DNA of 64,000 nucleotides, taken from contig NZ_ARVW01000001.1 in NCBI RefSeq assembly GCF_000384315.1, positions 3,286,157 through 3,350,156 of the forward strand, written 5' to 3'. The notes beneath the pieces were generated by a model. The model searched no databases and had not been told where the DNA came from. It saw only the letters and a list, made by a program, of their open reading frames with translations. Within the stretch, counting starts at the first letter, position 1; the number at the start of each line of letters is the position of its first letter. The translations under genes were made by a program, and so were the position numbers. Positions 1 to 9,042 of this stretch are shown piece after piece. Origin of the DNA: Amycolatopsis nigrescens CSC17Ta-90 (GTDB lineage: Bacteria; Actinomycetota; Actinomycetes; Mycobacteriales; Pseudonocardiaceae).

Positions 1-1
1 C

Positions 2-1762
2 ACCCTCGACGGACTCCCCCTCGCCCTCGAACTCGCCGCCGCCCGCACCCGCACCCTCGCCCTCACCGACATCGCCACCCACCTCGACCACCACCTCAAC
101 AACAGATTCGACCTACTCGGCCACGGCACCCGCAACACCGAACACCGCCACCGCACCCTGCACGCCGTCGTCGCCTGGTCCTGGAACCTGCTCACCCCAC
201 CCGAACAACAACTCGCCACCCAACTCACCGCCTTCACCGGCGGCGCCACCCTCCACGCCATCACCCACATCACCACCCCACCCCACACCCTCACCCACCT
301 CACCAGCCTCACCGACAAATCCCTACTCACCACCACCGACAACCGCTACCGCATGCTCGACACCATCCGCGCCTTCTGCACCACCCACCTCGACCCCGAC
401 CACACCCACCACCTCCACCACACCCACGCCACCTACTACCTCCACCTCGCCCAAACCGCAGACCCCCACCTACGCACCACCCACCAACTCCACTGGCTCA
501 CCCAACTCGACACCGACTACCCCAACCTCCACACCGCACTCCGCTGGACCATCGACCACAACACCACCCTCGCCCTCCAACTCGTCAGCGCACTGTCGTC
601 GTACTGGTGGCTGCGCGGTTCGCGGCTGGGCGGCAGGCTCAGCCACCAGCTGCTGGAACGGCTCGGCACCGAGCCGCCGGAAGGCATGGCGGAGGAATAC
701 GCGCTCTGCGTGCTCAACGCCGCGCTCGGCACCATCGACCGCACCCCGCTGCGCCGCTACCTGGACGCCGTCGACCCGGCGGTCCTGCTGACCGCACCCC
801 GTCAACCGGTGCTGCACGTGCTCTGGGGCATGGTGCACGGCCCGCCGGAGCCGGACGATCCGGTGCTCCGGCTGCCGGACGAGGTGGTGGGCGACGACCT
901 GTGGGGGCTGGCCGTGCAAGCGCTCGGGGGCGGCCTGCAGAAGCTGTACCTCGGGCAGATCGCCGCCGGCGAGCGTGACCTGGAGATCGCCCTGCGGCGG
1001 TGCCGGGACCTGGGCGAACGCTGGAGCACGTCGGTGGCGCTGAGCGAGCTGGCGCTGCTCGCCGGCTGGCGCGGAGCGCACGACCGGGCCCGCGCGCTGG
1101 CCGATGAGGCGATCGAGCTGAGCAGCAAGCTCAGCGGCGAAGACGGCGTCGCCGAACAGCTCTGCCGCCGGGCCGAATGCCGGATGTTCGCCGGGGACGA
1201 AGACGGCGCCCGCGCGGACTACGAACGGGCCGCCGCGCTGAGCCGCAAACTGGGCTCGGTGCACAACCTGGCGCTCGCCCGGCACGGCCTTGGCGAGCTC
1301 GACCGGCGGGCCGGCGACCTGGCCGGGGCGCACCGGCGCTGCACCGAGGCGTTGCGGGAGTGCCCGGCCGGCTGGTTCGGCGCGGACGAGATCCGGGCCG
1401 GGCTGCTGGTCACGCTGGGCCGGGTGGCGACGGCCGGCGGCAAGCTCGACGAGGCGAACTTCCGCCTGTCCCAGGCCATCCGCTGCGACGGTTCGCAGGT
1501 GGCGGCGAGTTCGATGGAGGCATTGGCCGCGGTCGCACTGGCCGAGGGGGACGGCGGGCGGGCCGCGCGGCTGCTCGGCGCCGGTGCCGGGCTGCGCGGC
1601 CTGCCGATCGCCGGAGACCCGGATTCCGCCGCGGTGACGGCCGCCGTCAAGGCGCTGATGGGCGAAGACGCCTTCGACGCGGCCTACGCCGACGGCCTCG
1701 CGACCAGGCGCGCGGACGCGCTGACCCTGGCCGGGGTGAGCTCGTCAGCGCGTGGTGCGTGA
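2..1762 (+). CDS. AfsR/SARP-like transcriptional regulator, C-terminal part (5' end outside window)
   Basis: The frame is already open at base 2, and 586 residues lie in the window. The first residues read LDGLPLALELAAAR, the conserved end of the NB-ARC-type ATPase of AfsR/LuxR-class regulators. A winged-helix-like segment follows (RHRTLHAVVAWSWNLL), then about 350 residues of TPR-like helices. The DNA-binding domain would be upstream and is not visible. Such proteins usually control secondary metabolism, but the target here is unknown. The first roughly 590 bases are made almost entirely of ACC, CAC and CTC codons, giving a Thr/His/Leu-rich protein with few G bases. After about base 595 the gene switches abruptly to the CTG/GTG/GCG style of its neighbours. 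The family call is firm; the function is inferred. Confidence 0.82.
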   Translation, partial: TLDGLPLALELAAARTRTLALTDIATHLDHHLNNRFDLLGHGTRNTEHRHRTLHAVVAWSWNLLTPPEQQLATQLTAFTGGATLHAITHITTPPHTLTHLTSLTDKSLLTTTDNRYRMLDTIRAFCTTHLDPDHTHHLHHTHATYYLHLAQTADPHLRTTHQLHWLTQLDTDYPNLHTALRWTIDHNTTLALQLVSALSSYWWLRGSRLGGRLSHQLLERLGTEPPEGMAEEYALCVLNAALGTIDRTPLRRYLDAVDPAVLLTAPRQPVLHVLWGMVHGPPEPDDPVLRLPDEVVGDDLWGLAVQALGGGLQKLYLGQIAAGERDLEIALRRCRDLGERWSTSVALSELALLAGWRGAHDRARALADEAIELSSKLSGEDGVAEQLCRRAECRMFAGDEDGARADYERAAALSRKLGSVHNLALARHGLGELDRRAGDLAGAHRRCTEALRECPAGWFGADEIRAGLLVTLGRVATAGGKLDEANFRLSQAIRCDGSQVAASSMEALAAVALAEGDGGRAARLLGAGAGLRGLPIAGDPDSAAVTAAVKALMGEDAFDAAYADGLATRRADALTLAGVSSSARGA

Positions 1763-1792
1763 ATCGTCAGCGGCTCCGGCCAGCCTGGCCGC

Positions 1793-2950
1793 ATGACCGA
1801 AAACACCAACAGCACCGTGATCGCGGGCGGCCCCGAAGACTTCCTGACCGTCCGGCACCTGACCCTGCGCGGTGACCAGCTGAGCATCGGCCGGGCGCTG
1901 GCCGAGGAAGCGCGGACCAGGGCCGGCTGGGCGCCGTCCGCCATCGACCCGGTGCTGAACCGGGCGCGCTGGGCCTGGTTCGAGCGCAACTGGCCGCAGC
2001 ACTTCGGCAGGCTGTCCGGGATCGCGGCGGCCTACGGGATCGACCCGGAGCGCGACGACGTCTGCCTGGACGGGCTGTCCGGGCTGCCCGCCGGCTCGGG
2101 CTGTTCGGCGGCGTGGTGCCCACCTTCGGCCGACGGGCCAGGGCTGCTGGGCCGCAACTACGACTTCTTCACCCTCGGCGCAGGCCAGCTTGGCGCGGTA
2201 CTCGCCGGTGACCAGTCCGCCGCAGTGCCCGCCGTCGACGGTGAGCTGCCGATGGCCGCGCGGCCGTACGTGCTCACCACCGTGCCGGACGACGGTCTTG
2301 CCTCCACCGTGCTGACCATGGCCGAACTGGACGGCTGCATGGAGGGCATCAACGAGGCCGGGCTCAGCGTCGCGCTGCTGCTGGCGGATGTGGAGAACAC
2401 CGCGAACGCCGGGATGCCGGAGGCGGCGGTGCCGCAGGCCGGGCTGAACACCATCCAGCTCCCCCGCTTCCTGCTGGACACCTGCGAAAACGTGGCGCAG
2501 GCCAAGCAGGCCCTGCTCGGCGCGAAGCAGTACGACTTCGGCGTCCCGCTGCACTACATCATCGCCGACGCCGCCGGGGACGCCTTCGTCTGGGAACGCG
2601 GCGCGCACGACTCCGAGCACATCGTGGAGGTGGCGGACGGCCCGCTGTGCGTGACGAACCACCCGCTGCACCTGCACCCGGACGTCGACGCGCTGCCCGC
2701 CGACAACGCGAACACCTTCCGCACCTACGAACGGCTCGCCACGATCACCAAGGAGGTCTCCGGCGCACCGGGTTCGGACACGCTGCTGCGCGACGCGCTG
2801 GACCGGGTGGCCGTGCAGCCGGCGGCCGAGCCGTGGCGCACCCTGTGGCGAACCGTCTTCGACCTCGGCGCCCGCACCATGAGCACCCGCTTCTACCTCG
2901 GCGACGAAGCCGGCTACACCGGTGAGCTCGTCTTCGGGACCGGCAGGTGA
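1793..2950 (+). CDS. C45-family autoproteolytic acyltransferase/hydrolase (isopenicillin N acyltransferase-like)
   Basis: 385 residues. The family matures by self-cleavage in front of a Cys that becomes the N-terminal nucleophile. Here GSGCSA places that Cys at residue 104, followed by the typical GRNYDF segment at 120-125. Family members make or break amide bonds, for example in acyl-CoA:6-aminopenicillanate acyltransferase and related linear amide hydrolases. The substrate cannot be read from sequence. The stop codon overlaps the GTG start of the exporter gene by four bases (GTGA), so the two are almost certainly cotranslated. With the AfsR-like gene upstream, this suggests that a small acylated or amide compound is processed and exported. 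That role is inference. Confidence 0.82.
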   Translation: MTENTNSTVIAGGPEDFLTVRHLTLRGDQLSIGRALAEEARTRAGWAPSAIDPVLNRARWAWFERNWPQHFGRLSGIAAAYGIDPERDDVCLDGLSGLPAGSGCSAAWCPPSADGPGLLGRNYDFFTLGAGQLGAVLAGDQSAAVPAVDGELPMAARPYVLTTVPDDGLASTVLTMAELDGCMEGINEAGLSVALLLADVENTANAGMPEAAVPQAGLNTIQLPRFLLDTCENVAQAKQALLGAKQYDFGVPLHYIIADAAGDAFVWERGAHDSEHIVEVADGPLCVTNHPLHLHPDVDALPADNANTFRTYERLATITKEVSGAPGSDTLLRDALDRVAVQPAAEPWRTLWRTVFDLGARTMSTRFYLGDEAGYTGELVFGTGR

Positions 2951-4485
2951 GCATTTCGAACGCCCGCAAATGGGGCAGCCTGGCGGTCTGCTGCCTGGCG
3001 AACCTGCTGATCGCGATCGACATGACCGTGCTGCACCTGGCCATGCCGAGGCTGCTGGAGGACCTGCAGCCCTCGGCGTCGGAGTTCCTGTGGATCTCCG
3101 ACGTCTACGGGTTCGCGCTGGCCGGGCTGCTGATCACGATGGGCAACCTCGGTGACCGGATCGGCCGCAAGAAGCTGCTGCTGATCGGCTCGGCGGTGTT
3201 CGGCTGCGCGTCCGTGCTGACCGCGTTCGCGCCGAGCCCGGAGCTGCTGATCGCGGCGCGGGCACTGCTCGGCGTCTCGGCCGCCACCCTGATGCCGTCC
3301 ACGCTTTCGTTGCTGCGCAACGTGTTCACCGACCCGAAGGAGCGGACCGCCGCGATCGGGCTGTGGAGCGGGGTGGTCATCCTCGGTTTCGGGGCCGGCC
3401 CGGTGATCGCCGGCTCGCTGCTGGCCGAGTTCTGGTGGGGCTCGGTGTTCCTGGTCAACGTGCCGGTGGTGCTGGTCATCCTGGTCGCCGGTGCGCTGGT
3501 GCTGCCGGAGTCGCGAAACCCGGCGCCGCACCGGCTCGACCCGCTCAGCGTGCTGCTGTCGGTGGCCGGCATGGTCGGCGTGGTCTACGCCGTCAAGGAG
3601 ATCGCCTACCAGGGGTTCGACCGGCCGGATGTGCTGGTGGCCGTGGTGGTCGGGATCGGCGGGCTCGGCCTGTTCCTGCGGCGGCAGAGCACGCTGGCGC
3701 AGCCGCTGGTGGACGTGCGGCTGTTCCGGCAGCGGGCGTTCTCGGCGACGGTCGGCACCACGATGATCGCGATGTTCGCCCAGCTGGCCATGTCGCTGGC
3801 GTTCGCGCAGTACTTCCAGCTGGTGGCGGGCTGGTCCCCGTTGCAGGCGGGGCTGGCCGGGCTGCCCGGCATGGCCGGGGCGCTGGTCGGCGGGGTACTC
3901 GCCGGAGTGGGGGTTCAGCGCCTCGGCCGTGGCCCGACGGTGGCCGTCGGGCTTGCGCTCTCCGCGCTCGGGTTCGGCTGGATCGCGCAGGTCGGGGTGG
4001 TCCTCGACTACCCGTACCTGGTGGTCGGCATGGTCGTCTCCGGCACCGGGCTGGCGCTCACCCTGACCGTGGCCACCGACACCGTGCTGGCCACGGTGCC
4101 GAAGCAGCGGGCCGGCGCGGCCTCGGCGATCTCGGAGACCGCGACGGAGCTGGGCGGCGCGCTCGGGATCGCGATACTGGGCACCGTGCTCGGCGCGGTC
4201 TACCGGGGTGCGCTGAACCTGCCGGCCGGGGTGCCCGCCGAGGCGGTGGCGCCGATCCGGGACTCGCTGGGCAGCGCGACGGTCACCGCGGCCGGGTTGC
4301 CGGCCCAGCTGGGCGGGCCGGTGCTGGAGACCGCGCGGGAGTCGTTCGTGACCGGTATGCAGGTGACCATGTACTGCTCGGCCGGGCTCGGCGCGCTGCT
4401 CGCGGTGAGCGCGCTGTTCACCCTGCGAGGGCTGCCCAAGGTGATCGAAGAACCGACCGAGACCCCGGTGCCCGCCGCCACGTAG
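2947..4485 (+). CDS. MFS transporter, DHA2 (14-TMS, EmrB/QacA) family
   Basis: 512 residues and strongly hydrophobic throughout. The N-terminus carries AIDMTVLHLAMP in the first helix. The loop after helix 2 has the MFS signature GNLGDRIGRKK at about 66-76. The length fits 14-helix proton-driven drug or metabolite exporters. The GTG start overlaps the stop of the C45 hydrolase, so the pair forms one operon, and export of the hydrolase product or resistance to its substrate is the simplest idea. Substrate specificity cannot be read from the sequence. Confidence 0.88.
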   Translation: MSISNARKWGSLAVCCLANLLIAIDMTVLHLAMPRLLEDLQPSASEFLWISDVYGFALAGLLITMGNLGDRIGRKKLLLIGSAVFGCASVLTAFAPSPELLIAARALLGVSAATLMPSTLSLLRNVFTDPKERTAAIGLWSGVVILGFGAGPVIAGSLLAEFWWGSVFLVNVPVVLVILVAGALVLPESRNPAPHRLDPLSVLLSVAGMVGVVYAVKEIAYQGFDRPDVLVAVVVGIGGLGLFLRRQSTLAQPLVDVRLFRQRAFSATVGTTMIAMFAQLAMSLAFAQYFQLVAGWSPLQAGLAGLPGMAGALVGGVLAGVGVQRLGRGPTVAVGLALSALGFGWIAQVGVVLDYPYLVVGMVVSGTGLALTLTVATDTVLATVPKQRAGAASAISETATELGGALGIAILGTVLGAVYRGALNLPAGVPAEAVAPIRDSLGSATVTAAGLPAQLGGPVLETARESFVTGMQVTMYCSAGLGALLAVSALFTLRGLPKVIEEPTETPVPAAT

Positions 4486-4496
4486 GCTTGCTGCCC

Positions 4497-5690
4497 GTGC
4501 GCAGTAACGATCGCAAGAGTGTGCTGGTAGTCGGCGGCGGCATCATCGGACTGGCGGTGGCCTGGGAACTGACCCGCCGCGGTGACCGGGTCACCGTGCT
4601 GGAGAAGGAAGACCACTGGGCCGCCCACCAGACCGGGCACAACTCCAACGTGGTGCACGCCGGGCTGTACTACAAGCCGGGCTCCTTCAAGGCCAAGATG
4701 TCGGTCGCCGGCAATCGGTCCATTGTGGACTTCGCGCGCGAGCACGGGGTCGGTTTCGAGGTCTGCGGGAAACTGGTGGTCGCCACCTCCGAGGCCGAGT
4801 TGCCCGCGCTGAACGTGCTGGCCGAGCGGGCCGAAGCCAACGGCGTGCCGGCCAAGCTGGTCTCCCAGGCCGAGGCGCTGGAGTACGAGCCCGAAGTGGC
4901 CTGCGTACAGGCACTGCGCGTGGAGTCCACCGGGATCATCGACTTCCCCGGCGTCTGCGCCGCTCTGGTGCGGCTGCTCGAAGACGCCGGCGCCGAGCTG
5001 CGGCTGAACACCCCGGCGCTGGGCATCCGCGCCGGTTCGCGCGGCGGGGTCGAGGTGGCCACCGGCCAGGAGGTGCTGCGCGCGGACGCACTGGTGAACT
5101 GCGCGGGCCTGCAGTCCGACCGGGTGGCGCGGCTGGCCGGGCTCACCCCGAAGGCCAGGATCGTGCCGTTCCGCGGTGAGTACTTCGAGCTGCGCCCGGA
5201 GCGGCGGCACCTGGTGCGCGGGCTGATCTACCCGGTGCCCGACCCGACCCTGCCGTTCCTCGGCGTGCACCTCACCCGGATGCTCGACGGCAGCGTGCAC
5301 GCCGGGCCGAACGCGGTGATCGCGCTGCGCCGCGAGGGCTACCGCTGGCGGGACTTCTCCGCCAAGGACCTCAGCGAAGTGGCCCGGTTCTCCGGTGCGT
5401 GGCGGCTGGCGAAGAAGTACGCGTACCCGATCGGCCTGGACGAGGTGCTGCGCTCCTTCTCGAAGCGCCGGTTCGCGGCCAGCCTCGCCAAGCTGGTGCC
5501 CGCCGTGCAGACCGAGGACATCGTGCGGCACGGCTCCGGCGTGCGGGCGCAGGCGCTGCTGCCGGACGGTTCGATGGTGGACGACTTCCTGATCGAAACC
5601 GCCCCGAACCAGGTGCACGTGCTCAACGCGCCGTCCCCGGCCGCCACCAGCGCCCTGGAGATCGCCAAACACGTCGCCGCCGCCGTCTGA
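4497..5690 (+). CDS. lhgO: L-2-hydroxyglutarate oxidase
   Basis: 397 residues, FAD-dependent. The N-terminal Rossmann motif GGGIIG is at 13-18, and HNSNVVHAG with the conserved His54 is at 48-56. The C-terminal region has GSGVRAQALLPDG, typical of LhgO. The enzyme oxidises L-2-hydroxyglutarate to 2-oxoglutarate, removing a by-product of central metabolism. The GTG at 4497 lies 11 bases after the exporter stop and leaves a short leader before the FAD motif; no better start is present. It ends in front of a long hairpin at 5707-5755. Cotranscription with the exporter is likely, but a functional link is not obvious. Confidence 0.88.
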   Translation: MRSNDRKSVLVVGGGIIGLAVAWELTRRGDRVTVLEKEDHWAAHQTGHNSNVVHAGLYYKPGSFKAKMSVAGNRSIVDFAREHGVGFEVCGKLVVATSEAELPALNVLAERAEANGVPAKLVSQAEALEYEPEVACVQALRVESTGIIDFPGVCAALVRLLEDAGAELRLNTPALGIRAGSRGGVEVATGQEVLRADALVNCAGLQSDRVARLAGLTPKARIVPFRGEYFELRPERRHLVRGLIYPVPDPTLPFLGVHLTRMLDGSVHAGPNAVIALRREGYRWRDFSAKDLSEVARFSGAWRLAKKYAYPIGLDEVLRSFSKRRFAASLAKLVPAVQTEDIVRHGSGVRAQALLPDGSMVDDFLIETAPNQVHVLNAPSPAATSALEIAKHVAAAV

Positions 5691-5706
5691 CGCGCTTCGC
5701 GTACGA

Positions 5707-5755
5707 GCCCAATGTGACGTTTGGTGTCTTCTATTGGCCGAACGTCACGTTGGGC
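5707..5755. repeat. Dispersed inverted repeat, family I copy 1 (bidirectional terminator-like)
   Basis: Left arm GCCCAATGTGACGTTTGG (5707-5724) and right arm CCGAACGTCACGTTGGGC (5738-5755) flank a 13-base loop. The two departures from perfect pairing are G-U compatible in RNA. It sits between the convergent lhgO and lipoprotein genes. A second copy with the same loop length is at 57631-57677, also between convergent genes. Confidence 0.85.
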
Positions 5756-5762
5756 GTGTTCG

Positions 5763-6779
5763 CTAGGCGGCTGGGAGGCTGGCGCTGAGCAGGGGTAGGG
5801 CCTCTTTGAGTTGGTCGCAGCGCTGGGCGACGTCGGTGTCGTGCCCGCTGGTGACCTTCACCGAGGACTTCTCGCCGAACGCGAGCACGGCCGCGCAGTG
5901 CTTCTCCGCGCCGCCAGCGCCCGGAAACAGCGCCCACTGGCGGCCGCCGGCGTCGACCTGCTCGGTGGACGTCTCGCCGTAGGACGCGTCCTCGGCGGAC
6001 CGGTCGGGCATCACCGACACGTAGAACAGCACGAACCCGGTATCCGCCGCCGGTTCCCACTCGCAGCCCGGCGGGGTGTCGGTGCCCGAACGCCCCTTGC
6101 CGGTCTTGCGGCCTGCCGGGGCGAGCTTGAGCTCGGCCAGCTGCTCGGGCTTGAGCAGGTCGCAGGGCTCCACCGCGGCCAGCGGGCTGGGCTGGGCCTT
6201 GGGCTTCGACGGCAACGGCGGCGCGGGCGCGCCGCCAGGCAGGTGCGACGCGACCTGCGGTGCGGCGGCCTTCGCCAAGTCGCAGGACTTCGTCTTGTCG
6301 TCGCTGTTCTCGCTGGACACCTCGACGAACGAGTTCGCGGACAGCTTCACGTACAGCCCGCAGTAGGTCTCGCCGATCAGGTTGAGGTACCGCTCCCAGG
6401 TCAGCCCGCCGAGCTGCACCGTCTCGATCGGCTGTTCCGCGCCGCCGCCCTGGTACTCCTCCAGCGACTGGTCGGTGCTGTACAGCACGCCGAGCTCGTC
6501 GTCGGTGTCGGCTTCCGGGTCGGTCGGCCGCCACTTGCAGCCGGGTGGCAGCCGCTGCTGCGGCCGGGCCTTCTGGAACTCCGGCGGCGCGTCCACCCCG
6601 AGCGCGGACGCCTGCTCGGGCGTGAGCAGCCGGCACGGGTCGTTCGGGTCGGCCGCGGGCTGCGCTGGCGGCTGGCCGGGGGCCGGCAGGGCGCTGCCCG
6701 CCGTGGTGCTGGTGCAGCCGCCAACTACGGCCGCCACGACGAGTACCGAAGCCGCGAGGGTGGCACGCCGGAAGTTCAC
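5763..6779 (-). CDS. Lipoprotein with two DUF3558 domains
   Basis: 338 residues. The signal peptide ends in the lipobox VVGGC, with lipidated Cys22. Two homologous halves follow. Each opens with a DPC/EPC-x-LL-x-PEQ motif, then a PPGC(K/E)W motif, and ends in a C-x-L-A/C-x-Q-L type segment. This is a tandem DUF3558 arrangement, whereas many relatives carry one domain. The paired cysteines suggest disulfide-bonded extracellular domains. DUF3558 lipoproteins are common on actinomycete membranes and have no assigned function. The gene converges on lhgO and is divergent from the maleate-isomerase-like gene. Confidence 0.85.
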   Translation of the reverse strand: MNFRRATLAASVLVVAAVVGGCTSTTAGSALPAPGQPPAQPAADPNDPCRLLTPEQASALGVDAPPEFQKARPQQRLPPGCKWRPTDPEADTDDELGVLYSTDQSLEEYQGGGAEQPIETVQLGGLTWERYLNLIGETYCGLYVKLSANSFVEVSSENSDDKTKSCDLAKAAAPQVASHLPGGAPAPPLPSKPKAQPSPLAAVEPCDLLKPEQLAELKLAPAGRKTGKGRSGTDTPPGCEWEPAADTGFVLFYVSVMPDRSAEDASYGETSTEQVDAGGRQWALFPGAGGAEKHCAAVLAFGEKSSVKVTSGHDTDVAQRCDQLKEALPLLSASLPAA

Positions 6780-6972
6780 GTCCTGGATCCTCCCCTAGGT
6801 GCGCGGGTGTTGCCGCCGGATTACCGAAATCCGGGCCGATCGCCGCGACCGTCTCGGGCGGGTTACGTCGCGTTACCCGGCGATGAAGCCTTGGCCCGGC
6901 ATCTTCGCAGTTCAGCCGCGTGAACCTAGCGTAGTGGTTACTTCCGGTGGCTGGACGACGAGGAGCGGCACC

Positions 6973-7737
6973 ATGGACCGTGAGCCGCTCGACCCCTGCA
7001 CGCCGATCGCACCTGCGCAGACCGGGATCGGCGTGGTGACCCCGTTCGACTTCGCGCTGGACCGCGAGCTGTGGCGCTGGGTGCCCGCGCGGGTGACCCT
7101 GCACATCACCCGGCTGCCCTACCTGCCGGACCCGGTGACGGTCGGCCAGGCCGCCGCGCTCGGCAACCCGCACGGCGTCCGCCGGGCCACCCGCGACCTG
7201 CTGGTGCCGCAGCCCCGCGCGGTCGCGTACTCCTGCACCTCGGGCAGTTTCGTCGGCGGCGCCCGCGGGGAGCGGGCGCTGGTGGACGCCATGCTGGCGG
7301 CGGGCGCACCGGCCGCCTGCACCACCTCGGGCGCGCTGGTGCGGGCCTGCGCGGAACTCGGGGTGCGCAAGCTGGCCGTGGTCACGCCCTATGTGGACGA
7401 GGTGACCGACCGGCTGCTGGCTTTCCTCGCCGAGTCCGGAGTGCGCACCACCGCCGCGATCGGGCTCGGCCTGCTCGGCGAGATCTGGAAGATGTCCTAC
7501 GCCGACGTGCTGGCCGCGGCGTCCGGATTGGACACCTCCGGCGCGGACGCGCTGTTCATCAGCTGCACCAACGTGCCGACCTTCGACCTGGTCGCCCCGC
7601 TGACGCGGCGGCTGGGCATCCCGGTGCTCACCGCGAACCAGGTCACCATGCACGCCGCGCTGCGCCTCGCCGGTGTCCCCACCGGGCAAATAGCCGGCTA
7701 TTTGCCCGGTGAGGCAGCGCTCAGCGCACCGGCGTGA
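6973..7737 (+). CDS. Maleate isomerase / Asp-Glu racemase superfamily protein
   Basis: 254 residues. Two catalytic-type cysteines sit in the positions expected for this superfamily: Cys88 in AYSCTSGS and Cys198 in FISCTNVP. Relatives include maleate cis-trans isomerase, arylmalonate decarboxylase and ectoine-degradation EutA; the substrate is open. AGGAG at 6961-6965 precedes the ATG by seven bases and fixes the start. The last coding stretch runs through a perfect 30-base palindrome (7681-7710), so the C-terminal tail is encoded by a hairpin. The 3' end overlaps the convergent serS by 17 bases. Confidence 0.8.
   Translation: MDREPLDPCTPIAPAQTGIGVVTPFDFALDRELWRWVPARVTLHITRLPYLPDPVTVGQAAALGNPHGVRRATRDLLVPQPRAVAYSCTSGSFVGGARGERALVDAMLAAGAPAACTTSGALVRACAELGVRKLAVVTPYVDEVTDRLLAFLAESGVRTTAAIGLGLLGEIWKMSYADVLAAASGLDTSGADALFISCTNVPTFDLVAPLTRRLGIPVLTANQVTMHAALRLAGVPTGQIAGYLPGEAALSAPA
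7681..7710. repeat. Perfect 30-bp palindrome at the end of two convergent genes
   Basis: Half-site ACCGGGCAAATAGCC is followed directly by its exact reverse complement. It lies inside the 3' end of the maleate-isomerase-like gene and 11 bases beyond the serS stop. It could act as a terminator hairpin or cruciform. A decayed 22-base relative is at 48510-48531. Confidence 0.85.
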
Positions 7738-8986
7738 GCAGCTCGCGGCCGCCGAGGAACGGCCGCAGCGCCTCGGGCACCCGCACCGAACCGTCCTCGA
7801 GCTGGTGGTTCTCCAGGATCGCGACCAGCCAGCGGGTGGTGGCCAGCGTGCCGTTCAGGGTGGCCGCGGTCTGCGGGCGGCCGTTCTCGTCCCGGTAGCG
7901 CACGCTGAGCCGCCGGGCCTGGAAGGTGGTGCAGTCCGAGGTCGAGGTCAGCTCGCGGTAGGTCTCCTGCGACGGCACCCACGCCTCGCAGTCGAACTTG
8001 CGGGCCGCGCTGGTGCCGAGGTCGCCGGCCGCGGTGTCGATCACCCGGTACGGCACGTCGATCTTGGCCAGCATCTGCTCTTCCCAGCCGAGCAGCCGCT
8101 GGTGCTCGGCCTCGGCGTCCTCCGGGCGGCAGAACACGAACATCTCCACCTTGTCGAACTGGTGCACCCGGATGATGCCGCGGGTGTCCTTGCCGTACGA
8201 GCCGGCCTCGCGCCGGTAGCAGGACGACCAGCCCGCGTACCGCTTCGGCCCGGCGGAGAGGTCCAAGATCTCGTCCGCGTGGTAGCCGGCCAGCGGCACC
8301 TCGGAAGTGCCGACCAGGTACAGGTCGTCGTCGCGCAGCCGGTACACCTCGGCCGAGTGCGCGCCGAGGAAACCGGTCCCGGCCATCACCTCGGGCCGCA
8401 CCAGCGACGGGGTGATCATCAGCGTCAGGCCGTTCTCGGTGGCCTGCGCGGCGGCCATGTTCAGCAGCGCGAGCTGCAGCTGGGCGCCGATCCCGGTGAG
8501 GAAGTAGAACCGCGAGCCGGAGATCTTCGCGCCGCGCTCCATGTCCAGCGCGCCGAGCCCCTCGCAGAGCTCGAGGTGGTCGCGCGGGGTGAAGGCGAAC
8601 TCGGGCGGCGTGCCGACGTGCTTGAGCACCTCGAAGTCGTCCTCGCCACCGGCCGGCACCCCCGGCCGCACCAGGTTCGGCACCAGCCGGTGCAGCTCGT
8701 CGAACTCCTCGGAGGTGACCACCTGCTCCTGCTCGGCGGCCTTGACCTGCGCGGCCAGCTCCTTGCCCTCGGCCAGCAGCGCGTCCCGCTGCTCGCCCTT
8801 GGCCCCGCCGATCCGCTTGCCGAGCTGTTTCTGCTCGGCGCGCAGCTTGTCCGCACGGGCGATCGCGGACCTGCGCCGGGAGTCGAGGGAGAGCAGCTTG
8901 TCCACCACTGCCTCGTCTTCACCGCGGGCGCGCTGCGAGGCGCGCACGGCATCCGGGTCTTCGCGCAGAATCCTGGGGTCAATCAC
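7721..8986 (-). CDS. serS: Seryl-tRNA synthetase
   Basis: 421 residues, the normal length for bacterial SerRS. It charges tRNA-Ser with serine. The N-terminal half (about 30-105) is the helical tRNA-binding arm, rich in Lys, Glu and Ala. The class II core shows motif 2 around [14 protein letters not shown] and motif 3 around [15 protein letters not shown]. The GTG at 8986 gives the standard N-terminus [17 protein letters not shown]. The 3' end overlaps the convergent gene by 17 bases, so the palindrome just past its stop is the likely transcript end. Confidence 0.97.
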   Translation of the reverse strand: MIDPRILREDPDAVRASQRARGEDEAVVDKLLSLDSRRRSAIARADKLRAEQKQLGKRIGGAKGEQRDALLAEGKELAAQVKAAEQEQVVTSEEFDELHRLVPNLVRPGVPAGGEDDFEVLKHVGTPPEFAFTPRDHLELCEGLGALDMERGAKISGSRFYFLTGIGAQLQLALLNMAAAQATENGLTLMITPSLVRPEVMAGTGFLGAHSAEVYRLRDDDLYLVGTSEVPLAGYHADEILDLSAGPKRYAGWSSCYRREAGSYGKDTRGIIRVHQFDKVEMFVFCRPEDAEAEHQRLLGWEEQMLAKIDVPYRVIDTAAGDLGTSAARKFDCEAWVPSQETYRELTSTSDCTTFQARRLSVRYRDENGRPQTAATLNGTLATTRWLVAILENHQLEDGSVRVPEALRPFLGGRELLTPVR

Positions 8987-9042
8987 GAGGACAGAGGGTA
9001 GTCGCAGCGGTTCCCGGCCCTCCAGGCAGTTTCCCCGCGGAG

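Noticed and set aside
3363..4496. Long in-frame extension upstream of lhgO within the exporter gene
   Set aside because: The extension is an Arg/Gly/Ala-rich shadow of the exporter; the FAD domain begins properly at the GTG at 4497.
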